A stretch of 64,000 bases of DNA from Gracilibacillus dipsosauri (GCF_003176895.1 NZ_QGTD01000004.1:248001-312000), one strand, 5' to 3'. Counted from the stretch's first letter, positions 43,096 to 52,802 are shown. The notes: generated from the letters alone by a model not told the origin. Made by a program: numbers and translations.

Positions 43096-44541
43096 ATGAA
43101 TGAAATGCAATGGAAGCCACTAAAAGATTCTTCCGAGCCACTACATTTACAAATTTATCATTACTTAAAGCAGAAAATAATGCATGGGGAATGGACCGTA
43201 GGAACGAAAATCCCCACCCAAAGGGAAATGGCGAAACAATTCCAGGTAAATCGGAGCACTGTCGTGTATGCTCTAGAAGGTTTGATTGCAGACGGTTTAT
43301 TAGAAACCAAAGTAGGGGATGGAACGAGGGTTATCAATAATACGTGGAGCTTACTTACTTCAACACCTCCTCCTGATTGGAAAAGCTATGTTTCTTCCGG
43401 CATCTATAAGCCAAACATCGATATTATCCAAGAAATTAATCGAGCAGAAGCAGATCCAACATTTATTAGACTAGGAACTGGCGAACTGTCTCCAAGCCTA
43501 CTACCGAATGATAGAATGAGGAAGATATTACGAACAGGTCACGAGAACCTATCGCTTGGATATGTGGAACCAAAAGGGCTATTATCTCTTCGTAAGACGG
43601 TTAGTGAATATTTGAAAACAAAAGGAATGGTAGCATCTCCAGAATCGATTTTAATTGTTTCGGGAGGACTACAAGCACTCCAATTAATTTCTATGGGACT
43701 ATTAGAAAGGGGCTCCACCATCCTTCATGAAACACCGTCCTATTTAAACTCTGTTCATGTTTTCCAATCAGCCGGAATGCATTTATTTGGCGTACCAATG
43801 GATCAAGAAGGGATCAAAATAAAGGAAATCGAACGTTTAAAGAAACAACAACTTGCTGCTTTACTGTACACCATTCCTAACTTCCACAATCCAACAGGTA
43901 CCCTAATGACGGAAGAAAGGCGCGCGAATCTCTTAAAGGTGTGCCAAAATATATCGTTACCTATTATTGAGGATGATGTTTATGGGGACTTATGGTTCGA
44001 AAATCCTCCACCAAAGCCTTTAAAAGCAGATGATACGCAAGGAAATGTTTTATATATTGGGAGCGTATCGAAGACACTAAGCCCCGGTCTACGAGTAGGA
44101 TGGATTGTAGGTCCTGAACCTGTGATAGATCGCTTAGCCGATATCAAAATGCAAACAGACTATGGTTCCAGTTCTTTATCCCAATATGCTGTAGAGAAGT
44201 GGCTTTCTAATGGATTATACACAGATTACCTAAAAGAAATAAAAGCAGAATTAATGTATAGAAGGGATTTTACCATTCAACTTTTAAAAGCGTATTTTTC
44301 GGAGATCGCTACTTGGAGTATTCCAGAAGGTGGATTTTATATATGGCTTAGGCTGGAAATAGATATTTCCACGAAGAAGCTGTTTGGACTAGCACTGAAA
44401 GAGCATATCTTATTAAATCCAGGGATTGTGTATGATAAGAGTGACTATAAGCATCTTCGGTTGTCGTATTCTTATGCTTCATTGGGGGAGTTAGAGGAAG
44501 GATTGGTTGGGTTGGCTCGATTGATTAAGGGGGTTTTATAA
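43096..44541 (+). CDS. MocR-type regulator (GntR HTH + aminotransferase domain)
   Basis: A 481-aa paralogue of the MocR protein at 8.7 kb. GntR winged helix at residues 8-75 (IPTQREMAKQFQVNRSTVVY), linker, then the aminotransferase-like domain with NFHNPTGTLM, EDDVYGDLW and the PLP-lysine motif GSVSKTLSPGLRVGW. Divergent from a LysE-type exporter, which it probably regulates in response to an amino acid or PLP. GAGGGG precedes the ATG. Confidence 0.92.
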   Translation: MNEMQWKPLKDSSEPLHLQIYHYLKQKIMHGEWTVGTKIPTQREMAKQFQVNRSTVVYALEGLIADGLLETKVGDGTRVINNTWSLLTSTPPPDWKSYVSSGIYKPNIDIIQEINRAEADPTFIRLGTGELSPSLLPNDRMRKILRTGHENLSLGYVEPKGLLSLRKTVSEYLKTKGMVASPESILIVSGGLQALQLISMGLLERGSTILHETPSYLNSVHVFQSAGMHLFGVPMDQEGIKIKEIERLKKQQLAALLYTIPNFHNPTGTLMTEERRANLLKVCQNISLPIIEDDVYGDLWFENPPPKPLKADDTQGNVLYIGSVSKTLSPGLRVGWIVGPEPVIDRLADIKMQTDYGSSSLSQYAVEKWLSNGLYTDYLKEIKAELMYRRDFTIQLLKAYFSEIATWSIPEGGFYIWLRLEIDISTKKLFGLALKEHILLNPGIVYDKSDYKHLRLSYSYASLGELEEGLVGLARLIKGVL

Positions 44542-44644
44542 ACAGGATTACTTTTGATGTCTTACTCAGCTAATAACCGCCTTCTGCTTTTATTCCAAAT
44601 GATTTTAGCTTAAGTTATAATTATATGGAGAAAATATCTCAACG

Positions 44645-44677
44645 AAAAAGGGACAAGGGACCTGTCCCTATGTCCCT
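44645..44677 (-). terminator. Terminator at the end of the EIICB gene
   Basis: AGGGACAAGGGAC (44649-44661) pairs with GTCCCTATGTCCCT (44664-44677), one bulge, followed on the minus strand by TTTTTC. It overlaps the last codons of the EIICB gene. Confidence 0.65.
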
Positions 44678-46083
44678 ATCAACTTATTAACTAGATAATC
44701 ATATTCCTTCATGTCAGTAAAAGTAGGCAGTGGATAGATCGACTTTTTAGGAAACTCCTTTTGAACAGTTTGTAACAGCTTTTGATGACAAATAACTAAA
44801 TCTGCATACGCAGGAATTTCGTCAATCGAGGCATTCTCAACAGTAATGTGATGACTAGTTTGTTCTAGTTTTTTTCTTAGCATGGAAGCCCCCATGGCAC
44901 TGGATCCAATACCTGCTTCACAAACGAAATAAATAGTTTTTATCTTTTTGTCATTAAAGGGGTTCCTGCCTTCCACTGATTTAATCGAATGAATGTCTTC
45001 ATTTTGCTTAGTCTCGTTTAATACATCTTCTTTATCTATTTGGTAGAATTCAATAATTGTATTCTCATTTTCGGAAACAGTAGGTGAGTTAGATACGCTT
45101 TTTATTAGAATTAAACTTAAACCAAAAGAAATAAGTGCAGAAATTAAAACAGCTAATACGACATAAAGCATATCATTTCTAGGAGCTAACCCGACAATTA
45201 GAAAAATACTTCCAGGAGATGATACAGCAACAAGCCCTACTTTAAACCATTGAAAAACGTAGATTCCAGCCATTCCACCTAAGGCTAGCGAAATAATAAG
45301 TCGAGGATTCTTCAATACGTAAGGAAAATAAACTTCATGTATACCACCTAAAAAGTGGATATATGTAGCTAATTTCGCTCCCTTCCTTTGCTCCCCCTTT
45401 GTTTTCATCCAATAAGCAAGGAGAACCCCTAACCCTGGTCCAGGATTCGCCTCTAACAAGAATAAAATAGACTTACCTAGCTCATTAGCTTGTTGTATGC
45501 CTAGAGGTGATAGGAAACCGAAATTTATAATATTATTTAAAAATACTACCTTGGCTGGCTCTATAATAACTGCAGCTAAAGGAAGCCAATGAGAATTAAT
45601 AATAGATGCTAATATGTCAGTTGCTCGTTCCACTCCAACAGATAAGATCTCGCCAATATAATGATAACTAATTAAAGTGAGGGCAATGGCAACTACTGAT
45701 GCCAAGACATTACTGATAAGCAGTTCATATCCAACACCAGGGAGCTTTTTCTTAATCATTTGATCTAACTTTTTTATAATCCAACCAGTTAGTGGACCAA
45801 TTATCATGGCCCCCATTATCGCTGGAACTGTGCTGGAAAGAGTCAAACCAAATGTAACAATGGAAGCAACCACTGCTCCTCTTTGACCACCAATAATTCT
45901 CCCACCTGTGTGACTTATTAATATTGGTAATAAAATGTGGTAAGCAGGATTGACGATATTCAATATTTCTTGATTATACCACCAGCCATAATTTCCAAAT
46001 AACTCACGAATTACTCCAACAACTATAATAATAACAATGTTTTGGTATACCATAGCACTCCATATTTGTGCTAATTTCTTCAT
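44668..46083 (-). CDS. Mannitol-type PTS permease, EIICB
   Basis: A 471-aa MtlA-like protein. The membrane EIIC part (about 1-340) carries AAVIIEPAKVVFLNNIINFG, LLEANPGPGLGVLLAYW and the HFLGGIHEVYFPYV motif with the conserved GGIHE. The cytoplasmic EIIB domain (about 375-471) has the phospho-cysteine loop FVCEAGIGSSAMGAS. It should import and phosphorylate a hexitol. No EIIA gene is beside it; the EIIA-like domain of the adjacent regulator or a remote gene could supply it. Its start overlaps the regulator stop (ATGA). Confidence 0.9.
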   Translation of the reverse strand: MKKLAQIWSAMVYQNIVIIIVVGVIRELFGNYGWWYNQEILNIVNPAYHILLPILISHTGGRIIGGQRGAVVASIVTFGLTLSSTVPAIMGAMIIGPLTGWIIKKLDQMIKKKLPGVGYELLISNVLASVVAIALTLISYHYIGEILSVGVERATDILASIINSHWLPLAAVIIEPAKVVFLNNIINFGFLSPLGIQQANELGKSILFLLEANPGPGLGVLLAYWMKTKGEQRKGAKLATYIHFLGGIHEVYFPYVLKNPRLIISLALGGMAGIYVFQWFKVGLVAVSSPGSIFLIVGLAPRNDMLYVVLAVLISALISFGLSLILIKSVSNSPTVSENENTIIEFYQIDKEDVLNETKQNEDIHSIKSVEGRNPFNDKKIKTIYFVCEAGIGSSAMGASMLRKKLEQTSHHITVENASIDEIPAYADLVICHQKLLQTVQKEFPKKSIYPLPTFTDMKEYDYLVNKLIGT

Positions 46084-48221
46084 TGTCTTTGTAACTCCTT
46101 TATAGATGCAGTTATTTTTAATTCATAGGCATTTAATAAAATATCCTTCAGTGAATTTCCCACTGATTCTTGCGATCCATTCATAATGGTATTGACAAAC
46201 TGATCATCCACTAACATTGCCGTAATTTCGCTTATCATCTCCTTATGTTCCTTTGGCGCCTCAACAGGTACAGCTAACATTAATATTACGTTTATCCTAC
46301 ACAATTCTTCGTTATCGTTTTCCCATAATATTGGTTCTTCCGTGCGATAAATCGCGACAATTATTTCATTAACCCCTTCCGTTTTAGCGTGCATCATGGC
46401 CAGGTTTCCTAGCACGAAGCCACCTTGTTCTTCTCTTTTTTCTAAATCAACTGCTATTTTTTTAATATCGCGTACAACCTGATGACTTACTAATAAGCTA
46501 GCCATTTGATCGATCATTTTTTCCATTAATCTCACTTCTTGAAACATAACAAAGTTCTTTAAGATTTGGAGTAGTGCTTCGCCATACTTCGCTAATGGAA
46601 GTATTGGTGAAGGTTGCCGTGAGGTCTGTTCTTCACTTTTCAAAACCAATTGATGCTTGTCAATTTCTATTAGTGCATGTTCAATATCTTTAATATCCTC
46701 TTTCTTTAAAAAAGGGGTAACAATCACGATTTTTTCCTCTTGTAAAAAAGGAACATTTACAGTCGAAATGACAATATCAAAATTTTCATCCTTCTCTAAC
46801 CACTCTTCAAGTTCTTTTAATGATAACACCGCTTCTACACTAAGATTAGGCATTTCTGTTCGAATTCTTGTTGCTAAATACGTAGAGGATCCTACACCAC
46901 TTGTACAAACAACAATACATCGATAGGATTGCCTGATTTGCTCATGTTTTCTCAGTTGGGATGCTCCGATATGCATGGCTAAATAACCTACTTCTTCTTC
47001 TGGAATATGATAACCTGTTTTTTTAGCTAATAATTCACATGCCTTCTGACAAGCTTGATATATCTCGGGATACATCTCCATTATTTTATCTTGCATGGGA
47101 TTATGAATTTGAAGCCCATGCTTTAACCGGTTAAATGCAGGTGCAAAATGTGAGAGTAACCCCTCAAAGAGAATCTTATCTTCTATTAGACTTTCATCTA
47201 GATGATGTTCTATCGCACGTATAAAACTTTTCGTTAGTTCAATCCATGTAAACTCTTGATTATCATCTTCAAACGGCTTCTTCTGATAATCGATTCTCGT
47301 TCCTGCTAAATGAAGCGCAATATAGTTTATCTCTATTCTTGGAATTCTCAGAGACGTCAATTTTTCTAAGCCTTCTACTATTAATACTGCTAATGAATAT
47401 ATCTCTGGATCATGCCAGTCATCACTAGCTATGGTAGTGTCCTCCTCTATCACTTCACCACTTTGGATTCTCTCCAAGGCAAGAATAACATGGACAATAA
47501 GGTTAACATAATTTCGATCTGTTAGAACGATATGAGGATGTTCAAGAAGTGCGTTTTGTAAAACACGGTCAATATCTAGAATTTTGTCAGTCTGAACAAA
47601 TTTTAATAAGCGATTACGAATGACTAACCCTAACTTCCCATTCAATCTATCTTCCCCTTTTTTCCCTTGAAATAGTTCTATCCAATCCTCAAAGGTAATA
47701 TCTCGATGAAGCAAACGAGATAAGATCGTTCTGCGTTGTTGTTCCGTTCCGTCTATGTACACTCCAATTCCTGGAGTCTTTACTATTTCTACCGTATCCT
47801 TTTCTAACCATTTGCTTATTTTCTCCAGATCATTACTAATCGTTAATTCCGCTACATCATATTTCTTACTTAACGTATATTGTTTAATAGGTTCTTTCGC
47901 AAGCAATAAATCATAAATAATTCCTTCTTGACGTTCACTTTGTGAGTAGGCGTTTAAAATTTTCACCTGTTCTAATGCTTGATTTAACTTTTGTTTATCT
48001 TGTAACTCTCCATTTAGTTCAATCCCTTTTCCCATTCTTTTGACTAGTTTCAAATTATAAGCATCGAAATAGGAATGTAACGCTTTCATTTCTCTTTGAA
48101 TCGTTCGTATGCTTAACTTAAAGATTTCGGATAATTCTTTATAGGAAATGGGTTTATCCATACTTAATAACACTCTCAACAACTCTCGTTGTCTAGAATT
48201 AAGCATCATCGATTGCTGCAC
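46080..48221 (-). CDS. MtlR-type PRD transcriptional activator
   Basis: A 713-aa multidomain regulator: HTH_11 winged helix and Mga-like HTH (1-150; FKLSIRTIQREMK), PRD1 (about 200-305, ending YIALHLAGTRI), PRD2 (about 320-415, with GYLAMHIGA), an EIIB-like domain (about 425-510, CTSGVGSS) and a C-terminal EIIA domain (about 565-705, with LAMMHAKTEG). Phosphorylation of these by PTS proteins sets activity. Start is GTG behind AGGAGGG. It is first in the operon with the EIICB gene. Confidence 0.9.
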   Translation of the reverse strand: MQQSMMLNSRQRELLRVLLSMDKPISYKELSEIFKLSIRTIQREMKALHSYFDAYNLKLVKRMGKGIELNGELQDKQKLNQALEQVKILNAYSQSERQEGIIYDLLLAKEPIKQYTLSKKYDVAELTISNDLEKISKWLEKDTVEIVKTPGIGVYIDGTEQQRRTILSRLLHRDITFEDWIELFQGKKGEDRLNGKLGLVIRNRLLKFVQTDKILDIDRVLQNALLEHPHIVLTDRNYVNLIVHVILALERIQSGEVIEEDTTIASDDWHDPEIYSLAVLIVEGLEKLTSLRIPRIEINYIALHLAGTRIDYQKKPFEDDNQEFTWIELTKSFIRAIEHHLDESLIEDKILFEGLLSHFAPAFNRLKHGLQIHNPMQDKIMEMYPEIYQACQKACELLAKKTGYHIPEEEVGYLAMHIGASQLRKHEQIRQSYRCIVVCTSGVGSSTYLATRIRTEMPNLSVEAVLSLKELEEWLEKDENFDIVISTVNVPFLQEEKIVIVTPFLKKEDIKDIEHALIEIDKHQLVLKSEEQTSRQPSPILPLAKYGEALLQILKNFVMFQEVRLMEKMIDQMASLLVSHQVVRDIKKIAVDLEKREEQGGFVLGNLAMMHAKTEGVNEIIVAIYRTEEPILWENDNEELCRINVILMLAVPVEAPKEHKEMISEITAMLVDDQFVNTIMNGSQESVGNSLKDILLNAYELKITASIKELQRQ

Positions 48222-48261
48222 TTGAATCCCTCCTAAACGCCTTTTTAGAGAATAATATGAT

Positions 48262-48290
48262 GAAAAGCCACAGAAATATTGTGGCTTTTC
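48262..48290 (-). terminator. Terminator of the polyol ABC/dehydrogenase operon
   Basis: GAAAAGCCACA (48262-48272) and TGTGGCTTTTC (48280-48290), perfect 11-bp stem with a 7-nt loop; T-rich tail on both strands. Confidence 0.75.
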
Positions 48291-48390
48291 GTACGTTTAC
48301 AGTGAATATAAAATTACAATGCAATAGTCTAAAGGATAAGAGAAATGAACTCATTGGCGAAAGAATGAGCGAATGCGTATTTTTTAAATA

Positions 48391-49398
48391 TTATATTTTG
48401 ATTTGAACTTTAAGATTGTTCGGATCTCTTGGTCCCTTCAAATAATCTACTGTTTCTTCTAGCGAAATTTCCTTTGAGATTAAATGGTTTAATTGTATTC
48501 GGCCTTCCTTCACCCAATGAAAAGCTGGATAAAAGGTATGATTAATAGCCATGGAACCAATTAATGTCCAATCTTTATTATATAACCGAAAAGGGTCTAG
48601 TGGTACAGTTGACCCTATTGGTGTCACGCCGAATTGCAAGTATTTAGCCGTTTTGCCCATGAATCCGAATGCTTGTTCAATTACTTTAGGAATACCAGTA
48701 GCATCAATGACGACATCAAATCCATTCGGATAATACTCATCTGATAATTCGTCATTTACATTATCACTTGTAACCACCTTGGTAGCGCCCCATTTTAAAG
48801 CCATGTCCAGTTTATCTGGAGAAATATCAACCACTACTAACTCGGATGCTCCGGCCATTTTTACGGATTGAATAAGTTGTTGTCCCATTGCCCCTGCACC
48901 AAACATTAGCACCCGATCACCGACTTGAAGCTGTAATCGATTCATACCATGGACGACACAAGCCATTGGTTCAATAAAGGCAGCTTCCGCAAATGTCATA
49001 GTATCAGGAATTTTGACAACATTGCTACTTGGAACCTTTACAAATTCCGCCATACTACCGTCAACTGTGTTCCCAAGCGCTCCCCAATTCTCACACTGAT
49101 TACCCCTATTCGTTAAACAAAATTCACAATGACCACAAAATAAGGAAGGATCTGCCGTTACTCGATCACCTACTTGATATTCTGTTACATTTGCCCCCAC
49201 TTCCTCCACTACGCCAGAGAACTCATGCCCCGGAATAATAGGATATGGTGAAATAAACTCACCTAAAAATATATGGATATCTGTGCCACAAATCCCTACG
49301 TTTTTCACACGGATGGTTACATCATTTGGCCCTGGTTTAGGATATGGAACCTCCTTAATGACGGCGTGATTTGGTTTTTCAATAACTAATGCTTTCAT
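48391..49398 (-). CDS. Zinc-dependent polyol dehydrogenase
   Basis: A 335-aa medium-chain dehydrogenase of the sorbitol/L-iditol/threonine dehydrogenase type. Catalytic zinc ligands lie in GICGTDIH (Cys) and PGHEFSG (His, Glu); the structural zinc site is CGHCEFCLTNRGNQC; the Rossmann fold is GAGAMGQQLIQSVKMAGA. It probably oxidises the imported hexitol to a ketose. The ATG at 49398 follows TTGGAGGT. Last gene of the ABC operon, 31 nt after the permease. Confidence 0.9.
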   Translation of the reverse strand: MKALVIEKPNHAVIKEVPYPKPGPNDVTIRVKNVGICGTDIHIFLGEFISPYPIIPGHEFSGVVEEVGANVTEYQVGDRVTADPSLFCGHCEFCLTNRGNQCENWGALGNTVDGSMAEFVKVPSSNVVKIPDTMTFAEAAFIEPMACVVHGMNRLQLQVGDRVLMFGAGAMGQQLIQSVKMAGASELVVVDISPDKLDMALKWGATKVVTSDNVNDELSDEYYPNGFDVVIDATGIPKVIEQAFGFMGKTAKYLQFGVTPIGSTVPLDPFRLYNKDWTLIGSMAINHTFYPAFHWVKEGRIQLNHLISKEISLEETVDYLKGPRDPNNLKVQIKI

Positions 49399-49429
49399 AA
49401 CAATTACCTCCAATTTTATGTTAATACTT

Positions 49430-50245
49430 TTATCCTTTCACAGCACCCATCGTTAACCCTCTAACAAGTTGGTTCTGTGTCAACCAACCTAAAATTAAAA
49501 CAGGTAGAATGGCAATAGTAGCTGCTGCTGACATACTTGCCCAGAATAATCCTTCTTGTGTCATGAAAGATGCCATATATACAGGCAATGTAGCTGCTTT
49601 ATGGTAGCTCAACGTAACTGCGAAGAAAAACTCATTCCACGCAAATACCATGGATAATAGCGCAGTAGAAACAAGCCCTGGTCTTACTAATGGTAAAACA
49701 ATCTGAAAGAAACTTTGAATTCCTGTAGCACCATCAATCTGAGCTGCTTCGATAATTTCATAGGATACATCATTAAAGAAAGAACGCATCATCCAGATAA
49801 TTAAAGGAATATTCATCCCAGCATATAAAATAATTAATCCTGTCAAGGAATCTAATAAATTCATATTTTTAAAAATGAGATATAGTGGGATAATTACACC
49901 CGCTATAGGCAAAAAACGAGTAGAGATAATCCAGAACAAAATATCGTCTCTCTTTTTTACACGATACATGGTCAGGGCATATGCTGCTGGTACACCAATT
50001 AATAAGGCAATCAATGTGGATACTAAAGTAGCAGTGACCGAGTTTAAGAAATAACCAACTACACCTAAATCCAAAATCATCTGATAGTTTTCTAATGTTG
50101 GTTTAAAAGCAATCGTTGGTGGTATAATGACGGCTTCTCCTTCACTTTTAAACCCTGTAATGAGCACCCATAAAATAGGGAAGAAGAACAAGAATGCTAA
50201 GAGATAGGTAAGAAAAGTCAATCCACCTGACGTAAGTTTTTTCAT
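49430..50245 (-). CDS. Polyol-type CUT1 ABC permease (SmoG/MtlG-like)
   Basis: A 271-aa six-helix permease. EAA loop: EIIEAAQIDGATGIQSFFQI (about 160-179); ending RGLTMGAVKG is typical of this subgroup. Partner of the permease upstream, whose gene overlaps by 4 nt. No ATPase is encoded in the operon. Confidence 0.9.
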   Translation of the reverse strand: MKKLTSGGLTFLTYLLAFLFFFPILWVLITGFKSEGEAVIIPPTIAFKPTLENYQMILDLGVVGYFLNSVTATLVSTLIALLIGVPAAYALTMYRVKKRDDILFWIISTRFLPIAGVIIPLYLIFKNMNLLDSLTGLIILYAGMNIPLIIWMMRSFFNDVSYEIIEAAQIDGATGIQSFFQIVLPLVRPGLVSTALLSMVFAWNEFFFAVTLSYHKAATLPVYMASFMTQEGLFWASMSAAATIAILPVLILGWLTQNQLVRGLTMGAVKG

Positions 50246-51183
50246 GCTTGTTCCTCCTTAAACATCCGTCGTAAGACTTTAAACATTAACATCATCATAA
50301 CGATGGTTAAAATAACGGTAATTACCCCAATTGCTGAAGCTCCACCAACATCCCAACTTTGGAAGCCTGTACGGTACACTAAGAAGGATAGGTTGGTAGA
50401 CGCAAATCCTGGACCACCGGAAGTGGTTACATAAATTTCACCAAATACTTGTAGGATAAACATTAATCCAAGTAAAACTACTACTTCGATATATCGTACA
50501 AGATGTGGGATCGTTACATTAAAAAATTGTTGCAACCGATTTGCTCCATCTAATTGTGCCGCTTCGATTAATTCGATCGGTAATGACTGCAAACCTGCAA
50601 GCAGTATCAGCATAAAAAACGGAATCCACATCCATGAAATAATAAAAATAACTGCCAGCAGTGGATTTTGCGTAAACCAATCAAATGGCTCTACTCCAAA
50701 TAACTCAGCGAAATAAGAGGAGAATCCAAAACTTGGGTTGTAGATCATTGTTTTCCAAATAATACCTGAAACGGTAGGCATAATGAAAAACGGGGATATA
50801 AACATGGTTCTAACAATTCCTTTGCCTATGAAGTTTCGATTCATTAATAGCGCTAGTAATAAGCCGCATACAAAACAAATCGTTAGTACCGATATCGTTA
50901 AAATTAACGTGTTCATTGCCACTTCATAAAAAGAAGGTGTACGTAAAGCTTTCATGAAATTTGCAAACCAAGTAAAGGTTACGCCTTTATCAGGCCTCAT
51001 TAGGTTCCATTCTTGAAAGCTATAATAAATGGTAACAATAAACGGAATTTGGGTTGCAATAATAAGATAGATGACCGTTGGTAGTAATAATCTTTTCACT
51101 GGGGGGTTATTTAGGGCTTTTCTGTTCTGCTTAGATACCCTTCTTGGTTTTAATTTTTGTTGAACAGCCTCATTTTGATTCAT
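50242..51183 (-). CDS. Polyol-type CUT1 ABC permease (SmoF/MtlF-like)
   Basis: A 313-aa permease with a cytoplasmic basic N-terminus and six helices; EAA loop ELIEAAQLDGANRLQQFFNV and the segment GEIYVTTSGGPGFASTNLSF, which is characteristic of sorbitol/mannitol transporters. Follows the binding-protein gene after a stem-loop. Confidence 0.9.
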   Translation of the reverse strand: MNQNEAVQQKLKPRRVSKQNRKALNNPPVKRLLLPTVIYLIIATQIPFIVTIYYSFQEWNLMRPDKGVTFTWFANFMKALRTPSFYEVAMNTLILTISVLTICFVCGLLLALLMNRNFIGKGIVRTMFISPFFIMPTVSGIIWKTMIYNPSFGFSSYFAELFGVEPFDWFTQNPLLAVIFIISWMWIPFFMLILLAGLQSLPIELIEAAQLDGANRLQQFFNVTIPHLVRYIEVVVLLGLMFILQVFGEIYVTTSGGPGFASTNLSFLVYRTGFQSWDVGGASAIGVITVILTIVMMMLMFKVLRRMFKEEQA

Positions 51184-51211
51184 GATTCACTCTCCTCAGC
51201 TTACATTTAGA

Positions 51212-51248
51212 ATAGTAAGAAGAGGATCCTTCAATCCCCTTCTACTAT
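51212..51248 (-). other. Intercistronic hairpin in the polyol ABC operon
   Basis: ATAGTAAGAAGAGGAT (51212-51227) with ATCCCCTTCTACTAT (51234-51248), one bulge and G-T pairs, no T-run. Same position as the hairpin in the 27-kb operon. Confidence 0.5.
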
Positions 51249-51254
51249 ACTGCC

Positions 51255-52691
51255 CTACTCTTTATAACCGCCTTCTTCTGCGACTGCTTCTGCTAGCTTC
51301 TGGGCTTCATTCATTGCTTCTTCTACTGTGACATCTCCCGCAATGGCAGATGCGATATGCTGGCTTACTTCTGTCCCTAGCTCTTGGAATTCAGGAATAA
51401 CCACATATTGCACCCCTTCATACGGAACTGGATCAACTGTTGGCTGTTCGTAATCTACTCTTTCAATTGCTTCTAATACCATTTCAGCAAATGGTGCCGC
51501 TTCTTGATAGTTTGGATTTTCATACGTTGATGTCCGTGTTCCTGATGGAGCAACAACCCAGCCTTCCTTTTCACCAACTAACTCAATATATTCTTTACTT
51601 GTTGCCCACTTGATAAATTCAAAAGCAGCATCCTTGTTTTTACTTGCAGATTCTATTGCAAGTGACCATGCATAAAGCCATCCTGTATGTTCTTTTTCCA
51701 TTTTAGGTGCAAATGCATATCCGATTTCACCTACAACCTGAGAGTCATCAGGGTTGTTTAAGAAACCTGCTGCAACAGTCGCATCGTACCACATAGCAGT
51801 TTCTCCTGTAGACATTAATGTTAGCGCTTCTGTAAACCCTGTATTAATTGCTCCAGGCTGTCCTGCATCTTGAATTAAGTCAGCATAGAATTGAACTGCC
51901 TCTACCGTTTTTTCACTGTTTAATTGTGCATTCCAATCCATGTCATACCAAGAACCTCCGAACGCATTGATAACCGTTGTTAAAGGTGCCATTACTTCAC
52001 CCCAACCAGGTAAACCTCTTAACGTTATACCAGGCTTTCCAGTTTCCTCCTTGATCGTTCTAGCTAGTTCTCCAATTTCTTCCCATGTAGGCTCTAATGG
52101 CATTTCTAGTCCAAGCTCTTCAAAGATTGTTTTATTGTAGTAGAGCATACTACTTTCCCCATAGAATGGTAAGGCGTATTGCGTATCCTCATACGAAAGT
52201 GCATCTCTTAGTACTTGGAACACATCTTCCATGTCATATGCTTCTAATTCATCAGCATCTAATTCCTCGAACATCGGAGTTAATGGTTCAATCCATCCAT
52301 TTTCCGCCCAAATTGGTGTATCGTAAGTACTTATTGTGACAATATCAAATAGTCCTGCTCCAAGTGCCACATCTTCTGTTACCTTTTTACGAAGGTCATT
52401 TTCAGGTAAAACAACAAATTCTACGTTAATTCCAGTATCCTTTTCAAAAAACTCCTCTGTCATTCTCTGCATAATTTTCATATCTGGATTATTTACTGTT
52501 GCAACAGTAAGTGTATCACCATCTGACCCAGTTTCCGATTCGGAATCAGTTCCCCCATTTGCATCTTCCGTTCCGGTACTTGGACTACCTGATGGTCCTG
52601 TTGCATTATTAGGAGAACTCGTATTACATCCTGCTAAAATCAATGTTGGCATAATGACCATGACAAATATTAGACCCCAAAATTTCTTCAT
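51255..52691 (-). CDS. Polyol-binding lipoprotein (SmoE/MtlE-like)
   Basis: A 478-aa substrate-binding lipoprotein: signal peptide with lipobox ILAGC, a Ser/Gly/Glu-rich linker, then TLTVATVNNPDMKIMQRM and GAGLFDIVTISTYDTPIWAE, which are typical of sorbitol/mannitol binding proteins. Also GEIGYAFAPKMEKEHTGWLY. It brings hexitols to the two permeases. ATG at 52691 follows GGAGGG. First gene of the operon; a cre-like site and a TTGTCA array lie upstream. Confidence 0.9.
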   Translation of the reverse strand: MKKFWGLIFVMVIMPTLILAGCNTSSPNNATGPSGSPSTGTEDANGGTDSESETGSDGDTLTVATVNNPDMKIMQRMTEEFFEKDTGINVEFVVLPENDLRKKVTEDVALGAGLFDIVTISTYDTPIWAENGWIEPLTPMFEELDADELEAYDMEDVFQVLRDALSYEDTQYALPFYGESSMLYYNKTIFEELGLEMPLEPTWEEIGELARTIKEETGKPGITLRGLPGWGEVMAPLTTVINAFGGSWYDMDWNAQLNSEKTVEAVQFYADLIQDAGQPGAINTGFTEALTLMSTGETAMWYDATVAAGFLNNPDDSQVVGEIGYAFAPKMEKEHTGWLYAWSLAIESASKNKDAAFEFIKWATSKEYIELVGEKEGWVVAPSGTRTSTYENPNYQEAAPFAEMVLEAIERVDYEQPTVDPVPYEGVQYVVIPEFQELGTEVSQHIASAIAGDVTVEEAMNEAQKLAEAVAEEGGYKE

Positions 52692-52711
52692 CAATTTCCC
52701 TCCTTAATTTT

Positions 52712-52725
52712 TGAGCGCGCTTACA
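52712..52725 (-). promoter_or_regulatory. cre-like site of the polyol operon
   Basis: TGTAAGCGCGCTCA (minus strand) fits the catabolite-responsive element with two deviations, 20 nt before the binding-protein start, where CcpA would repress. Confidence 0.45.
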
Positions 52726-52755
52726 TTTTTAATCATAGCAAATTACCTATTACCT

Positions 52756-52802
52756 TTGTCATGTAACTTGTCATATATTTGTCACAATTAGTTGGTGACA
52801 AA
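52756..52802 (-). promoter_or_regulatory. TTGTCA tandem array with inverted half-site
   Basis: TTGTCA recurs at 52756, 52768 and 52779 (12- and 11-bp steps); the last is also the left arm of TTTGTCAC-N9-GTGACAAA (52778-52802). Likely binding region of the polyol regulator. Confidence 0.5.

Noticed and set aside
44645-44677. GGGAC-rich hairpin considered as a dispersed repeat element
   Set aside because: Its position at a gene end with a T-run is explained by termination; only one copy seen in this window.
52756-52802. Short repeats considered as a CRISPR array
   Set aside because: Repeats are 6 bp with 5-6 bp gaps, far too small for CRISPR; regulatory half-sites instead.
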